DNA of 64,000 nucleotides from Linum tenue (GCA_946122785.1 CAMGYJ010000007.1:4418909-4482908), one strand, 5' to 3'. Counted from the first letter of the stretch, positions 44,155 to 63,126 are shown. A program made the numbers and translations. Notes: generated from the sequence alone by a model not told the origin.

Positions 44155-46090
44155 TATAAAAAAAGATAGCATTTTGATAATAAAAAAAGTATTGAGAACT
44201 CGAATACGACCAAATAGAACTACAGAGTGGTGAGAGTTGACTCGAATGTAGATTTGAATTCATCAATTTATGTATCCGAGTTTTGACCGCTGTCGCTTTT
44301 ACATTTCTTTCCTAGTAAGCGGGGCTGTTGATCGAAATAATCGACATATCATCTATATTACTCTTAGGTTTCTTAGGCGTTCATGAGGATCAAAATTTAC
44401 CGGCCGTGATAGATTTTTCCTCGTGATGAATGATATATGATTCAATAAGAAAACATTAATTGACAAATTCGTTAGGAAATCAAAAAATCATTTATATGAG
44501 TTAATATGATCCAAATAACTCGTTTTACAACTCATTGTGAGTTGATCATCATTCATCAGCATGCACTCACTATTCACGTGGTTCCATTAGCGGGAAAAAA
44601 TGAAAGCATTTTAATTGCAACTTGCAAGTGACGCTCAACCTACCGTCCACCACTATGTTTATGTTGGGCAACAACTCCTTTTTGTTACTTGCGTGGGCAC
44701 TGCCTTTATGAACTTTAGTAAGGGTAGGATATTCTATTCTATTCAACAGAAGAAAAGAAATAAAACTTCTACTTCCACACTTAGAATTGAAAACTTCATT
44801 CATTGGGTAATTTTTCCAAATAATAATGGTAATAAAGTTTAGTAGAAGTGGGTTATTATGATTGGATAATTTTGTTAGAGAGGTGTGGTCTGAACTTTAT
44901 TCTCTCATGTGAGTAGTTTATTAAAAAATTACATGTGCATATTGATAATGTTTTCTTGCGATAGGGTTAGCAGAAAATGCAAAGAACCCTACTAATCAAT
45001 GCTTTTAGAATGATTAGGATATTGAGTTGTTTTCCTTTTGATTTTCGATCTTTTTAGCACGCGTGCTGAATCTCTATATTATTTTTTCTTCTATTGTATT
45101 TTCAGTCTAGCAACTTCATTCCTTCGTATAAACTTTGGGGACTTGATTGAATAGTACAATTTAGGAATTTAGCTCCAAAGGGGTATCCGGTATTAGGCGT
45201 CGGTCCTTTCAACATGTTGAGGGGCTTGACTTGGAATAAGAAAATACAAACAACCGCGGAATTTATTGGGAAAGATAGATTAATTTAACTTTGAGTCTTA
45301 TATCCAATAAAAGGTCACTCTTATAGATAAATTCACATCACTGTTATTACCTAATTTTCCAGATAGTACAAACTACGAACTAAGCAGATTGAGGCCCCCG
45401 AGACTCGATCGAGAGTATGGAGTACTCTCTGGTTCAGTGGTCAGTGGTCATTCAGTCTACGAGATCCTTATGGAGGCCCTTTGAGCGATCTATTTTCTAC
45501 TTGAGAAAACAAATCGTGAAGAATTTTATGTATACCATGTTCCCTGTCGAAATGTCTGTGTTGAAAGGGCTTGAAGTAGGTTTTATTTGCCGTCTACTGT
45601 GAGTCACGAGATCTCGCTAACACGCGGTGCATGGGCTTGTACACAATCGATCTTCTGTGTTGTAACTTTTTTGCCTTTCCGGATTGGGTCGGGGCGAAAG
45701 ATTATCTTGAGAAGGTGCTATCTATAACTTCTGAAGTACCCTATGTAATTTGTATCCTACTCAAGTACATTGAAACTTGTATTTCCTGCTCGTGAATTTA
45801 CTTTCTTACATGATCGACTTTCCGATTCCGAAGTAATACCGTGTAAAAGGAAAAAACAAACCATGAAGACAGACAACTTGGAGATCCTCCTCCATCTCCG
45901 TGGGTTTCCCACATATAGCACACATCCTCTGCCAAATGTGAAGTGGACAAACTACTACAATCACACACTAAAATTCTACCATATAATACTCGATAAAAAG
46001 AATTCCCCCATGTGGGAGAGGTGCATACATGCGAGCTATCTGCAGACTGCCAGTTTCTGCCCCCCACCTTTTTTTTTCTCCATAGCCACC
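44155..46090. other. Spacer without recognised gene
   Basis: AT-rich. The frames at 45417-45602 and 45770-46174 (+) have no family signature, and the second runs into a transposon. Nothing is supported. Confidence 0.45.
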
Positions 46091-46098
46091 CTCTCCAC

Positions 46099-46555
46099 CA
46101 AGGTTGTCAATCCGCGGGTTGACCCGTACCCGGTCGAACTAGTGGATCAAGAGTTAATGGGTCATCCATTTTAGCCCGGAAATATGAAAGTGGTCAGTAT
46201 ATTGTACTTATCGTGATAAATTATATCAAATCTCATCTAACATATGAGTTATAACATATCATATATTCCACCAAAATAACATGTCGTACTCAGATCCAAC
46301 ATATAGTGAAAATTCACACACTTATATATAACATTAATATTCAGATGCTCAACTTAGAATTCCAAAGATTGAGTTAGGCGAAAAGAAGAATCGGAAAATA
46401 GGCGCGCATTTCAGAAACCCACGAGAGAAAAAAATGACAGAATTTAACCTCCAACCCGATATCTTGTAGCGGTCGACCCAGCAGGTGCATGCGGCCCGTT
46501 TTTCCTCACCGAATCAGGATCAAAGTGGATCAACTCGCGCGGCTTGACAACCTTG
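46099..46555 (+). mobile_element. hAT-like MITE, copy A
   Basis: Terminal repeats CAAGGTTGTCAA; 457 bp. The flanking 8-bp duplication CTCTCCAC / CTATCCAC differs by one base. The interior matches, in inverted orientation, the element at 58592-59042, for example CCCGGTCGA near one end and TGAAAATTCACACACTTATAT in the middle. Its right end lies 48 bp upstream of the TATA box of the dehydrogenase gene, so it is part of that promoter. Confidence 0.85.
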
Positions 46556-46603
46556 CTATCCACTCACTCCATTTTCTTTCTCTCTAACATTTTAGTGCTC
46601 TAT

Positions 46604-46611
46604 TATAAATA
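46604..46611 (+). promoter_or_regulatory. TATA box of the short-chain dehydrogenase gene
   Basis: TATAAATA 106 bp before the start codon, predicting transcription from about 46635 and a leader of about 75 nt. Confidence 0.6.
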
Positions 46612-46709
46612 CATCAAACCTTAACCCACCGGCAAACCATTCATCCTTCTCTCCTCTGCCCTCAAACTCTCATTCTCCCACCAGAGCTGCTTGGCCATCC
46701 CTTCTAGAT

Positions 46710-48081
46710 ATGGAAGTAAAAGATCAGCTACCACCGCCCTATAGTACTGCTGCACGCAGATGGTGGTCGAAGGAGACGGTGGCGGTGGTCACCGGCGGGA
46801 ACAAGGGGATCGGGTTCGCGGTGGCGAAGAAGCTGGCGGAGAAAGGGCTGACCGTCGTATTAACGGCGAGAGACGTCGGAAGAGGGAAGCAAGCCGTCGA
46901 GACGCTGCGATGTCGTTTCGGTCTACATAACGTCAGCTTTCTGCAGCTCGACGTTTCCGACCCTTGTTCCGTCGAAGCCTTCGCTTCCCGGTTTCGTCAA
47001 GACTTTGGCCTGCTGGACATTCTCGTAAGCAATATTAATTACCATATTCATTACGTGCCTTTTAACGGTGGTTTCCACACCTTTGTGTTTGTTTCCTAAC
47101 AAAAACCCCAAGGCAAAAAAATTGCATTGAAATTAGGTATTCAACTATTCATTTTCTTTCGAGTATCCAATCATACAATTTCAATTCAACACAGAACTAA
47201 AAAAAGTTTGGCATGAGTTCCTCAAAAGTAAAATCTGATTTGACCCAAATATCGAATTTTTTTCCCCATCCCTAAAATTGACTCCGTATGTTTTTTTCTT
47301 CTTATTCTACAATAATATGACGATCAGGTGAACAATGCGGCAGTGTCGTTCAACGAGATACATTCGAACTCGGTGAAACACGCGGAGACGGTAATGAGAA
47401 CCAACTTCTACGGCCCCAGGTTGCTCATCGAGGCCCTCCTCCCCTTCTTCCGCCGCTCCCCCAGCTCCTTCGCCCGCATCCTCAATCTCAGCTCCAGGCT
47501 CGGCTCTTTCACCGTAAGTATTAAGTACCGAGCGCGCTTCTAAAATCATATCGTATCAAACAGTCAGACCCAAAAAAAAATCTCCTATAAGAGTATGTAC
47601 TAGTAAGAGATATTTAGCCGTATGAAACGATTGAACCACTGACTAACTTTAAATGGGAACGCAGAGAGTGAGAAACCCTAGGCTGAAGGCGATTCTCGAA
47701 GCGGAGGCGCTGACGGAGGAACAGATAGAGGAAGAAGTGGTGAGGAAGTTTCTGACAGAGGTGAAGGAAGGGACGTGGGAAGGAACAGGCTGGCCGGCGC
47801 ACTGGACCGACTACGCCGTCTCCAAGCTCGCGCTCAACGCCTACTCCAGGGTTCTGGCGCGGCGGCTCCGCGGGGCGGAAGGGAAGTTGATAATCAGCGT
47901 CAACTGTTTCTGCCCCGGTTTCACTCAGACGTCCATGACCGGCGGCAGGGGGACTCATTCCGCCGGCGACGCCGCCGAGCACGCGGTCGCACTCGCGCTG
48001 CTCCCGCCCGATCTGCTCACCACCGGCAAATTCTACGTCGGGTTTGCCGCCGCCGCTTCCGCCGTGGATTCCAAGATGTAG
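46710..48081 (+). CDS. Short-chain dehydrogenase/reductase, neomenthol dehydrogenase / salutaridine reductase type
   Basis: A soluble NADP(H)-dependent oxidoreductase. Three exons, 46710-47024, 47328-47513 and 47665-48081, have GT-AG borders and phase 0 junctions, giving 305 aa. The cofactor motif TGGNKGIG is at residues 28-35. VNNAA starts at 106, the catalytic Ser is in ILNLSSRLG (about 160-161), and the YAVSK motif has Tyr 217 and Lys 221. The extended segment between Ser and Tyr (about 55 residues, including EAEALTEEQIEEEVV) is the lid typical of the monomeric plant group that reduces menthone, salutaridine or similar ketones. The substrate cannot be told from sequence. All catalytic residues are present, and the gene looks intact. 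Confidence 0.9.
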
Positions 48082-48608
48082 CGTGTGGAATGTGGATTTG
48101 TCTTCACGAATAGTAGCTTTTTGTTTGGATTTTTGCCATAATTTCAAAGTTAGAAGAAAGAGTGATCTTAGAGAAGAAGAAAAATATAAGAAGGATGAAT
48201 ATGGAAGAAAAAAAATGTGAGATTTCATAATTCTAATGTCAAATTTTTACGTTTTTACATCCGTTCTCAAACGCATGATTCTTTCACAAATCCTATATCC
48301 AAAAATCCAAATCCTCATATGTACTATCATTAGGACAAGGTTTTATTTTATGGAAGACAAATTGAATTGGTAGTAGCCTCTAACCAACAGCTCTTACATA
48401 CAAATCCCCCTCATAATCGATGTGCGTCTTCCTCTGATTTCTCTAACTCTCTATTCACGAAAGAAGGAATATAGAGAATACGAAAAAAAATTAGGAGAAA
48501 ATGGAGCGATTCATCTTTTTTCTTATCCATAAGTTTTGCTACAGTACAAAAAAGTAATAATACTTGGGGAAAATTTACTATAGCTAACTGCCTCCCGATT
48601 TGGAGTGA
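48082..48608. other. Dehydrogenase 3' flank
   Basis: AT-rich, no gene recognised. Confidence 0.45.
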
Positions 48609-48617
48609 AAATAATTA

Positions 48618-48952
48618 GGGTAAATACAATATCTTAGACACAACTATTATGAAGCGGGGAACTACAGCCACAATTATGGAAATTCAAATTATAACGTTAA
48701 CTATCTGTTAACAATTCCGATAGTAATCCTAACTAAACTTTTATATTTTAAAGTTATAAATTAAAAGCAGTCTGACGTGGTTGCTGTCGTGGCCGATGAC
48801 GTGACCTTTTCCGTTAAAAATTCAATAATAGTAACGAACAGTTAGCCATATCTTGACCCGCAACAATAATTATGACTAATAATTTGAATTTTCATAGTTG
48901 TGGCTATACTTCTCCGCTTCATAATAATTGGGCTAATATATTGTATTTACCC
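48618..48952. mobile_element. Mutator-like MITE, third family
   Basis: Inverted ends start GGGTAAATACAATAT and continue through TTATGAAGCGGxGAA to AAATTCAAATTAT on both sides (about 75 bp). The element is flanked by an exact 9-bp duplication AAATAATTA (48609-48617 and 48953-48961). There is no coding capacity. Confidence 0.85.
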
Positions 48953-48961
48953 AAATAATTA

Positions 48962-49584
48962 TTGTCTCTTATTTTTCCCCCTTTTTCTAAAATGGAACAC
49001 ATGCTTTCCCCTTGTTATTTCTCCTCAAATTTTCAACCGATTTTCCTTCTCCTCACCAATTCCCTCCCCCCTCATGAAAATTGATTCCCATGGCCCACAA
49101 CGCATTTTATGTACTATGGCCCTTTTAATACATCTTACCCAAAAGCCCGGCGCTGCTTCTTTCATTAGCGTCTGAGCCGAGGAAATCGGCCTAAATACCA
49201 CTATGGTCTGGGCTTTAACATGGGCGGCCCAATAGCATCCGATCTGTACCAGCTTCTTTGCCTACACTCGCATGCACCTGATCCGACCCTCCCTGCTCTC
49301 ATCTCGCGATCCCGTGCCGAGTCTCCACGACAGCACCTTTTCTACTACTAATAATTGCTCTCTTTCCCTCCTCTGTTCTCTTCTTTCTTCATCTCACAGG
49401 GACACTCACCAACACAAAATCTCTTCCCACTTCTTCGTTTTCCCGTGCTACTTTTAATCTGCGGTGAGTTCGGATTCGATCGAAACCTTTAGGATTTTCC
49501 TTTTTGGCTCGATTGGGATCGGAGCCTTCCTCCTCCCTTTTGTCTTCTCTGGATTTCGCTTACGGTTTTTCTCTGCTGCAGAAG
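48962..49584. other. V-ATPase subunit A promoter and leader
   Basis: A pyrimidine-rich stretch (49320-49450), typical of plant housekeeping leaders, leads to the ATG at 49585. The minus-strand 274-codon frame across 50313-49489 is antisense to the first exon and intron and is not supported. Confidence 0.4.
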
Positions 49585-55744
<6,160 letters not shown>

Positions 55745-56848
55745 TTCTGTCAATCTCTGGGAGGTTTCGGCATCTTATCTGCCTTGTGCCTCCAAGTGGT
55801 AGCGCTATACGACACACTTGGTATCTATTTATTTCAGCGTCTCTAGAGAAGCGGTCAGGGCCCTATAGCTTGATCCCACAGCACTTTGGGAGAGGGCCAG
55901 GGGGATGGATTATTTTGCTGTGCCTTTCGACATTTATAGTTGCGACGGGAAAGATGTGGTGTGGTAGCCTAGTGTTCTGTATTGTTAGTAAGGTTGATTT
56001 TTTGAGAGTTCATTTTGAGCAGCAACAAAAAGACCAGAGAAGTGCCACTGCTCCGCCAACTTTCGTGTATTTATCGCAATAAGGGCCTCTGTATTTTTGG
56101 TGCCTAGTTTGTATTGGATTCGTTGTTTTACGTATTAAAGCTAAAATCGATCATCCTTGGTGGTTGTAGTAGGCTGCCGTGCCCTTATCTAGTTAGTCGA
56201 CTTTGTTTTCCGGTTGCTCGAACCTTGTATTGGTATTGGAACTGGAAGCAGCAGCCTTTCTGCTTGCCCCAAACGAAAATCCTACTGGTATTAGTAGACT
56301 TTTGTTATGCTAAGAGCGTTCTGCTCTATTGCTCTAGCTTGTGCCCATCCCTGTCATTCTCTAGCAATCAAGTGGAACATAATGACATAACGGATACTCG
56401 GATTCAGGACAAGTTATTCACGCTTAGATGTGAAAATATTCGAATTCTGTGAGATCCACAACGAGCATTCGTACAACTCAAAACGATCATCAGTCAATTT
56501 ACCAGTCAGACTAATCCTCCTAGATCCGTCTTTCCTTCTGCTCGAGAGATGCATTATGGTCAAGCTGGGCATAAGGCATCTGGACAAGATCACAAGACAA
56601 CTGATTAAGAGAAAGGACACGAATAATTTCCAGATAAGTGGGTTCGAAGATGAAAGAGTGTGCCAGTATGATGAATCCTTCCGTTTAGCCGAAAGAAATC
56701 ACAGTAAAGATACATTTCTACAGCATCTGAAGAGTATAAGAAACAGAACACCAGTTGTTGAATACAACCACCAGATTACATTGGCACCAGGAGATTGGCC
56801 CCGAAAAACCGGTGGACATTGATCGATGCAGAACAAGTACGGTTCCTT
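55745..56848. other. Convergent 3' regions of V-ATPase A and FAM32A-like genes
   Basis: Probable 3' untranslated sequence of both genes. The plus-strand frame 56430-56822 (130 codons) has no family resemblance and overlaps the expected minus-strand 3' region. Confidence 0.4.
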
Positions 56849-57870
56849 TCAACCAGGCCCTACTTTAGGAATGTCGTAGTGCTCGCTCATATTAGCCAAA
56901 TACTGGTTGAAACCTTGGATCCTGTCTCTATGCGATTTGTTGGCTTCTTTCGCCATCTTGTGCCTGTCGAGCCTCTCCCTCTGCTCTATATATCGTTTCT
57001 CTGCAGCAGTTAGGTGGTCCTTGTAAGACTCTGACTTGTCTTCGTTGTTCATTTTGCTGGCGTCTTCTGCGACTTCTTCATTGACGTCGCTAGATTCTTC
57101 AACAGCTTTACCTATCAAGTGATCTCAAAATGTTTAGCATCAAGAATTCAATTGCTGAAACGAAACTGTAAAACCCCAAAACTTGGTTTGGACCCATGTT
57201 CAGTGACAGTGAAGTTGAATTAAGCATTTTGAAGACATGGGAAGCGTGTTCTGAATGTACGAAAGACTGTAACAAAGATACTGCAACATACAGTTATGCC
57301 AAAGTTACCAGAGCCACATTCAATAACAGTTTATCAAGTAGATAAATGAGAAAGGAAGAAGTAATTCTACTCATCAGGACAAGAGCAGTAAAACATGAGG
57401 CGTTATCAGCAGCCCAACAATGTATTGATGCCTATCAATTTGGCCTAATCGCTTTAGCATTCAAATCAAAGTTCCTCAAGCAGCATAATAGATCTCTATT
57501 GTTTCTTCTACATAAAAAAAAAACATGCACTAAATAGTAAAATTAAGAGATCACTTGGGAACTGCATAGTCGCCATTTACAGGTCTATACATCCATCACT
57601 CGATTCCCTGATCAATACAACCGCTATAGGGAATTCCTGGAGCAAAATCGTAAATCACACTGAAGAAAGAGAGTCGGGAAAAGAAATCCATGCTCGGATT
57701 AACAAGTAGATATATTTCTAACCTGTAGTGAGCTCGCTCTCAATGACTTGAGAAACCTCGTCCCGCACTTTCTTATGCTTCTTCTTCTTCTTAGTTCCAC
57801 CAGCCTTGACATCCAAAGCTTTACCCTTCAGCTTCAGCTTCCCACCAACCACATTCTCGAAAGCCGACAT
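56849..57870 (-). CDS. FAM32A-like protein
   Basis: FAM32A is a small nuclear protein that in animals stabilises the spliceosome catalytic core. Two coding exons, 57870-57723 and 57111-56849, join in phase 1 to give 136 aa. The N-terminus MSAFENVVGGKLKLKGKALD and the lysine run (TKKKKKHKK) match the family's KLKLKG-plus-basic layout. The C-terminus with HRDRIQGFNQYLANMSEHYDIPKVGPG has the conserved EHYDIPKV signature. The middle is acidic and poorly conserved. A leader exon ends at a donor (CACAG then GTACGC) near 58370, giving a 5' leader intron. Function in this plant is inferred from the family. Confidence 0.88.
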
Positions 57871-58583
57871 CTTCAACATCGACACCACAAGTCATATAAA
57901 GGAAATATTCAAGCCAACATAAAAAAAGCCTAATCTCGACATCTAACAACTGATTCAGCCATGATTTGCCACACCAGCATGAACCCAGACTGAGCTTTCC
58001 ATGAGCAATATGTTCAGGAATGAATTAGGATGATACAAAGGAGATCTCGTCCTCGCACTCGCGTAAACTAGAATAAACCAGAAACACGCCACAGCTACAA
58101 ATTCCCCCAAATTGTAATGTTGAAACCCTAAAGGCGACCACAATCTACAACGGAGTATCAGACGAAGGAACTACAAAAATGCAGAAGAATCCTACTAAAT
58201 GGCCAGATGATTTCTTCTATGGTTAGCAACAATTGGCAGAAAGAAACTATGCTCCAAAATTGTACACGGAGCGCAATCAATTTGAGCAGCGGACATTGTA
58301 CTACTGGAACCGAAAACAGTACAAAGATTCATACTACGCGATCGTGCTCTGGGGATGACGTTCGGCGTACCTGTGATTCAGCAACACGATTCTTGATTAG
58401 CTAACTCTTGCATGAAAATCGAAGGCGCTTCTTCTGCTGCTAATTGCAGGATGTGAAAGAGGTGATTGTGTCGTCCTCCGAAGGCCGGAATCTCTTTTCT
58501 TTTTCTTTTTGGTTTTAAGGCCGAAGTCTTTCAAGTTGTGAAACCGGTTTATATTTGTACCGGTTTAGTAAGTAATATGATTT
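57871..58583 (-). other. Leader intron and promoter of the FAM32A-like gene
   Basis: Contains the leader intron and the leader exon (about 58450-58372). Short frames here have no support. Confidence 0.4.
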
Positions 58584-58591
58584 GACTAGAA

Positions 58592-59042
58592 CAAGGTTGT
58601 CACGGGTCGACTCACTTTGACCATGACTCATTGAGAAAAATGGGCCGCACGTATCCGTCGGGCCGACCGTTACAAGGTACTGGGTTGGAGGTCAAATTGT
58701 GTCATTTTTTTCATTGGTTTGCGAAATGCGCCAATTTTCCGATTTTTCTTTTCGCCTAGCTCAATTTTTGGAATGCTAAGTTGAACATTTGAATATTTAT
58801 GTTATATAAGTGTGTGTGAATTTTCACTATATGTTGGATCTATATATGATATGTTATTTTGGTGTAATATTATATGTTATAACTTATATGTTGGATAAGA
58901 TTTGATATAATTTATGAGGATAAGTACGATATAATGACTTTTTCCATATTTCTGGGCCAAACCGAACTAAAACGGTTGACCCATTAACCCTTGACCCACT
59001 AGCTCGACCGGGTCCGGATCAACCCGCGGGTTGACAACCTTG
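58592..59042 (-). mobile_element. hAT-like MITE, copy B
   Basis: Same family as 46099-46555 but in the opposite orientation, 451 bp. Ends CAAGGTTGTCA, exact 8-bp duplication GACTAGAA (58584-58591 and 59043-59050). The exact duplication suggests a younger insertion than copy A. There is no coding capacity. Confidence 0.9.
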
Positions 59043-59050
59043 GACTAGAA

Positions 59051-59829
59051 TATAATCGATTTGTATCAATTTTTGTCGATTGAATAAAATATAAAAAATA
59101 TAAAAAATCATTAATATTAGAATGAATGTAAACATATATTTAATATATTTAAAGACAATGTACATTCATATTTAAATAAAATACAACATTTCAAACAAAA
59201 TAACAAATACTCGTATTTAAACAACATTTAATGCTCTCACAAAAAAAATTAATGTTAACATTAAAACATTGACATTTATACGTGAGTCCAACAAATAACA
59301 TCAACGTTTAACTTTAAAATTCATGAAATAAATCACATATTAATCTTATTTGTTAATTAAATTCCTAAAAAACGTCATTTTGTTTAGATGCCGCACATAG
59401 ATCATTGTCGGTCATATCAATGATATTCCAATCGACTTCATGACCGACACCAATTATACCAGGTTCGACAATGCTCCACGCCATCGCGTAACAACCATGC
59501 TTTCGATACAGAGATACGAATTACCCAGTTTAGTTCGGTCAACTCACCGGACCGAAACATACGCAAAATTATCTCATCTTAACATACCGAAAACTTAGAT
59601 CGCATTGACGGTCCACCAAAAAACAAAAAAAAGATTATCTATTCAGAACCGAGATCGAAATTGATAAGTAAATTCATTGTATCACAAACTTTTAACTTAT
59701 ACAACTTCCCGTTCGATTTTACAATCCTCGCCAAATAACCGCGATGATTTGCAGCTGCAGAAAATCAAACAACAACAACAACAACAAAAAAGGGCCACAC
59801 ACCTGATTTCACCTCCAATGTTCATCCGC
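59051..59829. other. AT-rich 3' flank of the receptor kinase
   Basis: Very AT-rich to about 59340, then moderate. A CAACAACAACAA tract is at about 59769-59788. No gene recognised. Confidence 0.45.
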
Positions 59830-62800
59830 TTATACAACCACATCCCTGACACATTTCAATCTTCTAGTCGCATCCACCATGTTCATCCGTTCACCTGGAG
59901 TTTCAGCTGAACAAGCCATCCCAATTTCAAGTACAGAAACTAGACAGCTCTGCATCTTCTCCATCTTCAACCTGCCATAAACCCTTCCCTTCCTCTCCCT
60001 TCTCCTCCCTTCTTCCTCCCCATCCATGGCGCGGAAAAGAGCCGGATCTCCCACCAAACCAATCTCGCCAGCAGTCGCAGCAGCCTTGACATAATCACGC
60101 AGATTCACACCGTCTCCCAACATTTCATCTGTCGGCCTCTTCCCCGTGAACATCTCCAGGACAAGGATCCCGAAACTGTACACGTCTCCTCGCTTCGACG
60201 CCGCGGAACCCATCCCGTACTCTGCACTTTTTTAGTTACCCAAACAACAAAGTACAGGTTGCGTTACAGACTGATCGCGTCGCAGACATTTTCTTCAGAC
60301 TGCCACTAACAACGAAATCAAAGGAATGAACTAACCTGGAGCAGCGTAGCCAATGGTTCCCTTCGCGCTCGCGCTGCTCCGAGAAAATGTGTCGTCCTCC
60401 TCGCTCGAAACGAGCAGCCTCGCCTGGCCGAAATCGCTCACGCGGCCGACCATGTCAGCATCGAGCAGGACGTTGCTCGGCTTCAAATCGCAGTGGACGA
60501 TCGTCGTCTCGCAGTGGTCGTGGAGGTAGTGCAGTGCCGATCCCACATCGACTGCGATGTCCAGCCTTTGCGCCAGAGTCAGCCTCCTGCAGGTCTCGTG
60601 GTGCAGCCAGTCCTCCAGGCTGCCATTCTCCATGTACTCGAACACCAGAGCTTTGAAATCGCTGCCTCCGCGGTCCACGCTGGAGCAGAAAGACACAACC
60701 TTCACGAGGTTTCGGTGACGAATGCTCCTCAATGCGTTGCATTCCGCGGCTATGCTCTTGTGAGCTCGATCCTCGTGTCGCAGCAGGTCGAGCACCTTAA
60801 CCGCTACGGGCGCTTCGATTCGGTCGAGCTTCCCTCTGTAGACTGTACCGAACCCGCCAGAGCCTAGCACATTGTCGGGAGAGAACCCGTTGGTTGCTTT
60901 GTGCAGGTCGTAGTAAGAAACCCTCGCGAATTGGTCTATTGCTGGATCCTCGACGACGAGCGATTGCTTCTTCTTGTTTATGTTGTTGTTCATGTAAAGC
61001 AGAAGAGAGGCCGACGACGACAACAGGAGGAGAAGGGATAGAGATGCAGAAGCGGCTATGATCGCCAGCCTAACCCTGCGGGTGACTGAATGATGACTAG
61101 AAGAAGCTGGCCTCGTCGTCGCGCATTTTGGAAGATGAAGGTCCATAGTTGCGCAAAGCAGAGGATTTCCAATTAAGGAAACCGCGGTGGTATTTCGAAA
61201 TATCCCTCCACTTGGAACCTCGCAGCGGAGATTATTGTACGAGAGGTTCAGGTACTGGAAATCCTTAACATCCTGCAGCTGTTGTGGGATTTCTCCTGTC
61301 AAACTGTTGCAGGAGAGATCCAGTTCCCTGAGACCTTTTATGGAGGCCAACGATGAAGGAATGCTTCCCTGGAATGAGTTCCGTTGCACGAACAGACGCT
61401 CGATGCTCTCGCAGTTCTCGATCGCGCTGGGGATTTCGCCCGAAAGGTTGTTGTGAGAGACGTCCATTGTGTTCAAATGAGTCAGCTTCCCTGTTTCGTG
61501 AGGTAGCTTCCCGCTCAGCGAGTTGTGGGACAAGTTCAGCAAATTGGCCAGTGAGGAAGATATGTTCATTACCTCCGCGGGTATCTCTCCACTGAGTTTG
61601 TTGTGTGAGATGTCGATGGAAGTCAGACTCAGGCAGTTCCCAAGGCTTGCCGGAATCGGTCCTTCGAGTCTGTTCCGCGACAGGTCGAGGTCGAACAGTC
61701 GTTTAAGACCCCCTATCGAGTCAGGAATTCGGCCCGAGAACTCGTTCCCTTGTAAGCTCAGAAGCTGCAAATTCTGCAGCTTGCTCAAAAATGAAGAAGG
61801 GAGTTGGCCTTGGAGAATGTTGGACTGCAGCTCCAGATCGGTTAGCCCGACCAGGTTCTGCAGCCCTTCGGGTAAAACACCGCTGATTCGGTTGAGCGCA
61901 AAGCTCAACCGAGTGAGCCGAGTCGATGAGAGGTTTCCAACAGACCCCGGCAGTTCGCCCCCGAGGTTGTTCATGGAAACCCCTATGCTGTCAAGCTGGC
62001 TGCAGTTCGACAACGAAGTCAGGAAATCGAAATCGCCCGTCGAATTGTAGCCGAGATCGTTACCACCGATCTCTAGCGCCAGAAGGCCTCCGGAACTCCC
62101 AAGGCAGTTCGGAATCCTGCCCGCGAAACGGTTCATGTTCATGTTGATGTCCACCAGGCGAGAAGCATTGCATAACGACTCGGGGATCGACCCGACCAGA
62201 TCGTTCTCCGAGACCGCAAAGTAGCCTATGTCTCTCAAGGTGAAGCCTATGTTCTCAGGCAGCCTGCCTTCCAGCTTGTTGAAAGTAAATGTCATGATGT
62301 GGATTGTGGAGAGATTGTACAGAGACGGTGGAATTTCACCAGAGAGTTGGTTAATGCCAGCTGCAATTATGCTCAGCTTCGAGAGTCGACCGAAGCTCTC
62401 AGGAATTCGTCCCACCAGGTTGTTGTACGCAGCACCGAAGTTGACAAGCTGAGACAGATTTCCCAGGGAAGCCGGGAGAGATCCCGTCAGATTGTTCTGC
62501 CCGATCCTGAGGATCTCGAGCTTCGATAGCGAGCCAAGTTGTACCGGGATCTTGCCCCGTAGCTTGTTGGAGGAGAGCATCAGGATCCGGAGCTTCGAGC
62601 AGCGGCTTAAGTTGGCTGGAATCGGACCGGTGAACGAGTTGCCCGTGGCGTTGAAGTGCTGGAGCAGAACCAGGTTGCCTAGCTGTGGTGGGATTCGGCC
62701 ATGGAAGGTGTTGTTCTCGATGTTGATGAACCTGAGGAAGCTGAGGTTGCCGACCTGTGGAGGCAGAGTACCGACCAGATCGAGCTCCGACAGGTCGAGG

Positions 62801-63048
62801 GATGTGACCCTCTCGTCGCTTCCATGGCGGCTGCATTGGACGCCAGGCCAGCTGCAGAAATGGAGGGAGTCGTTCCAGGAGCTGAAAAATCCATCTGGGT
62901 CGTTGGTTGTGCAGTTCTTGATTTGCAGCAACGCGATTCGATCGGTGTCGTTATTGCAGGAAACCTCGTGGGGTTGGCTTGTGAAGAGCAAGTTGAGTGT
63001 GAGGAACAAGGTGAACTTGATCAATACAAGGCTGATTGGAGTCGCCAT
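59830..63048 (-). CDS. LRR receptor-like kinase, class XII (EFR/At3g47570 type), non-RD
   Basis: A plasma-membrane receptor kinase; relatives include pattern-recognition receptors such as EFR and rice Xa21. Two exons, 63048-60336 and 60221-59830, join at GT-AG in phase 1 within AAPEYG, the intron position usual for this class, giving 1034 aa. Order: signal peptide (about 1-31), an LRR N-cap with WNDSLHFCSWPGVQCS, about 20 extracellular LRRs (90-630), a membrane segment (LAIIAASASLSLLLLLSS, about 665-690), and a kinase with GSGGFGTVYRG, VAVKV, IVHCDLKPSNVLLD and DFGQARL. The catalytic loop has HCD in place of HRD, the non-RD state common in immune receptors. The start at 63048 is preferred over 63075 because it begins the signal peptide. 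The ligand is unknown. Confidence 0.93.
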
Positions 63049-63116
63049 GGGAGCTTTGTTTGTGAAACTGCACAATGTCTCGGATGTTGCAGAGAGAACA
63101 GAGCTGCTTTCCTTGC

Positions 63117-63126
63117 CATATATATT
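63117..63126 (-). promoter_or_regulatory. TATA box of the receptor kinase gene
   Basis: Minus-strand CAATATATAT, about 69 bp upstream of the chosen start, leaving a leader of roughly 40 nt. Confidence 0.5.

Noticed and set aside
56430..56822. 130-codon plus-strand ORF between the V-ATPase A and FAM32A-like genes
   Set aside because: No family resemblance and lies in the expected 3' region of two convergent genes.
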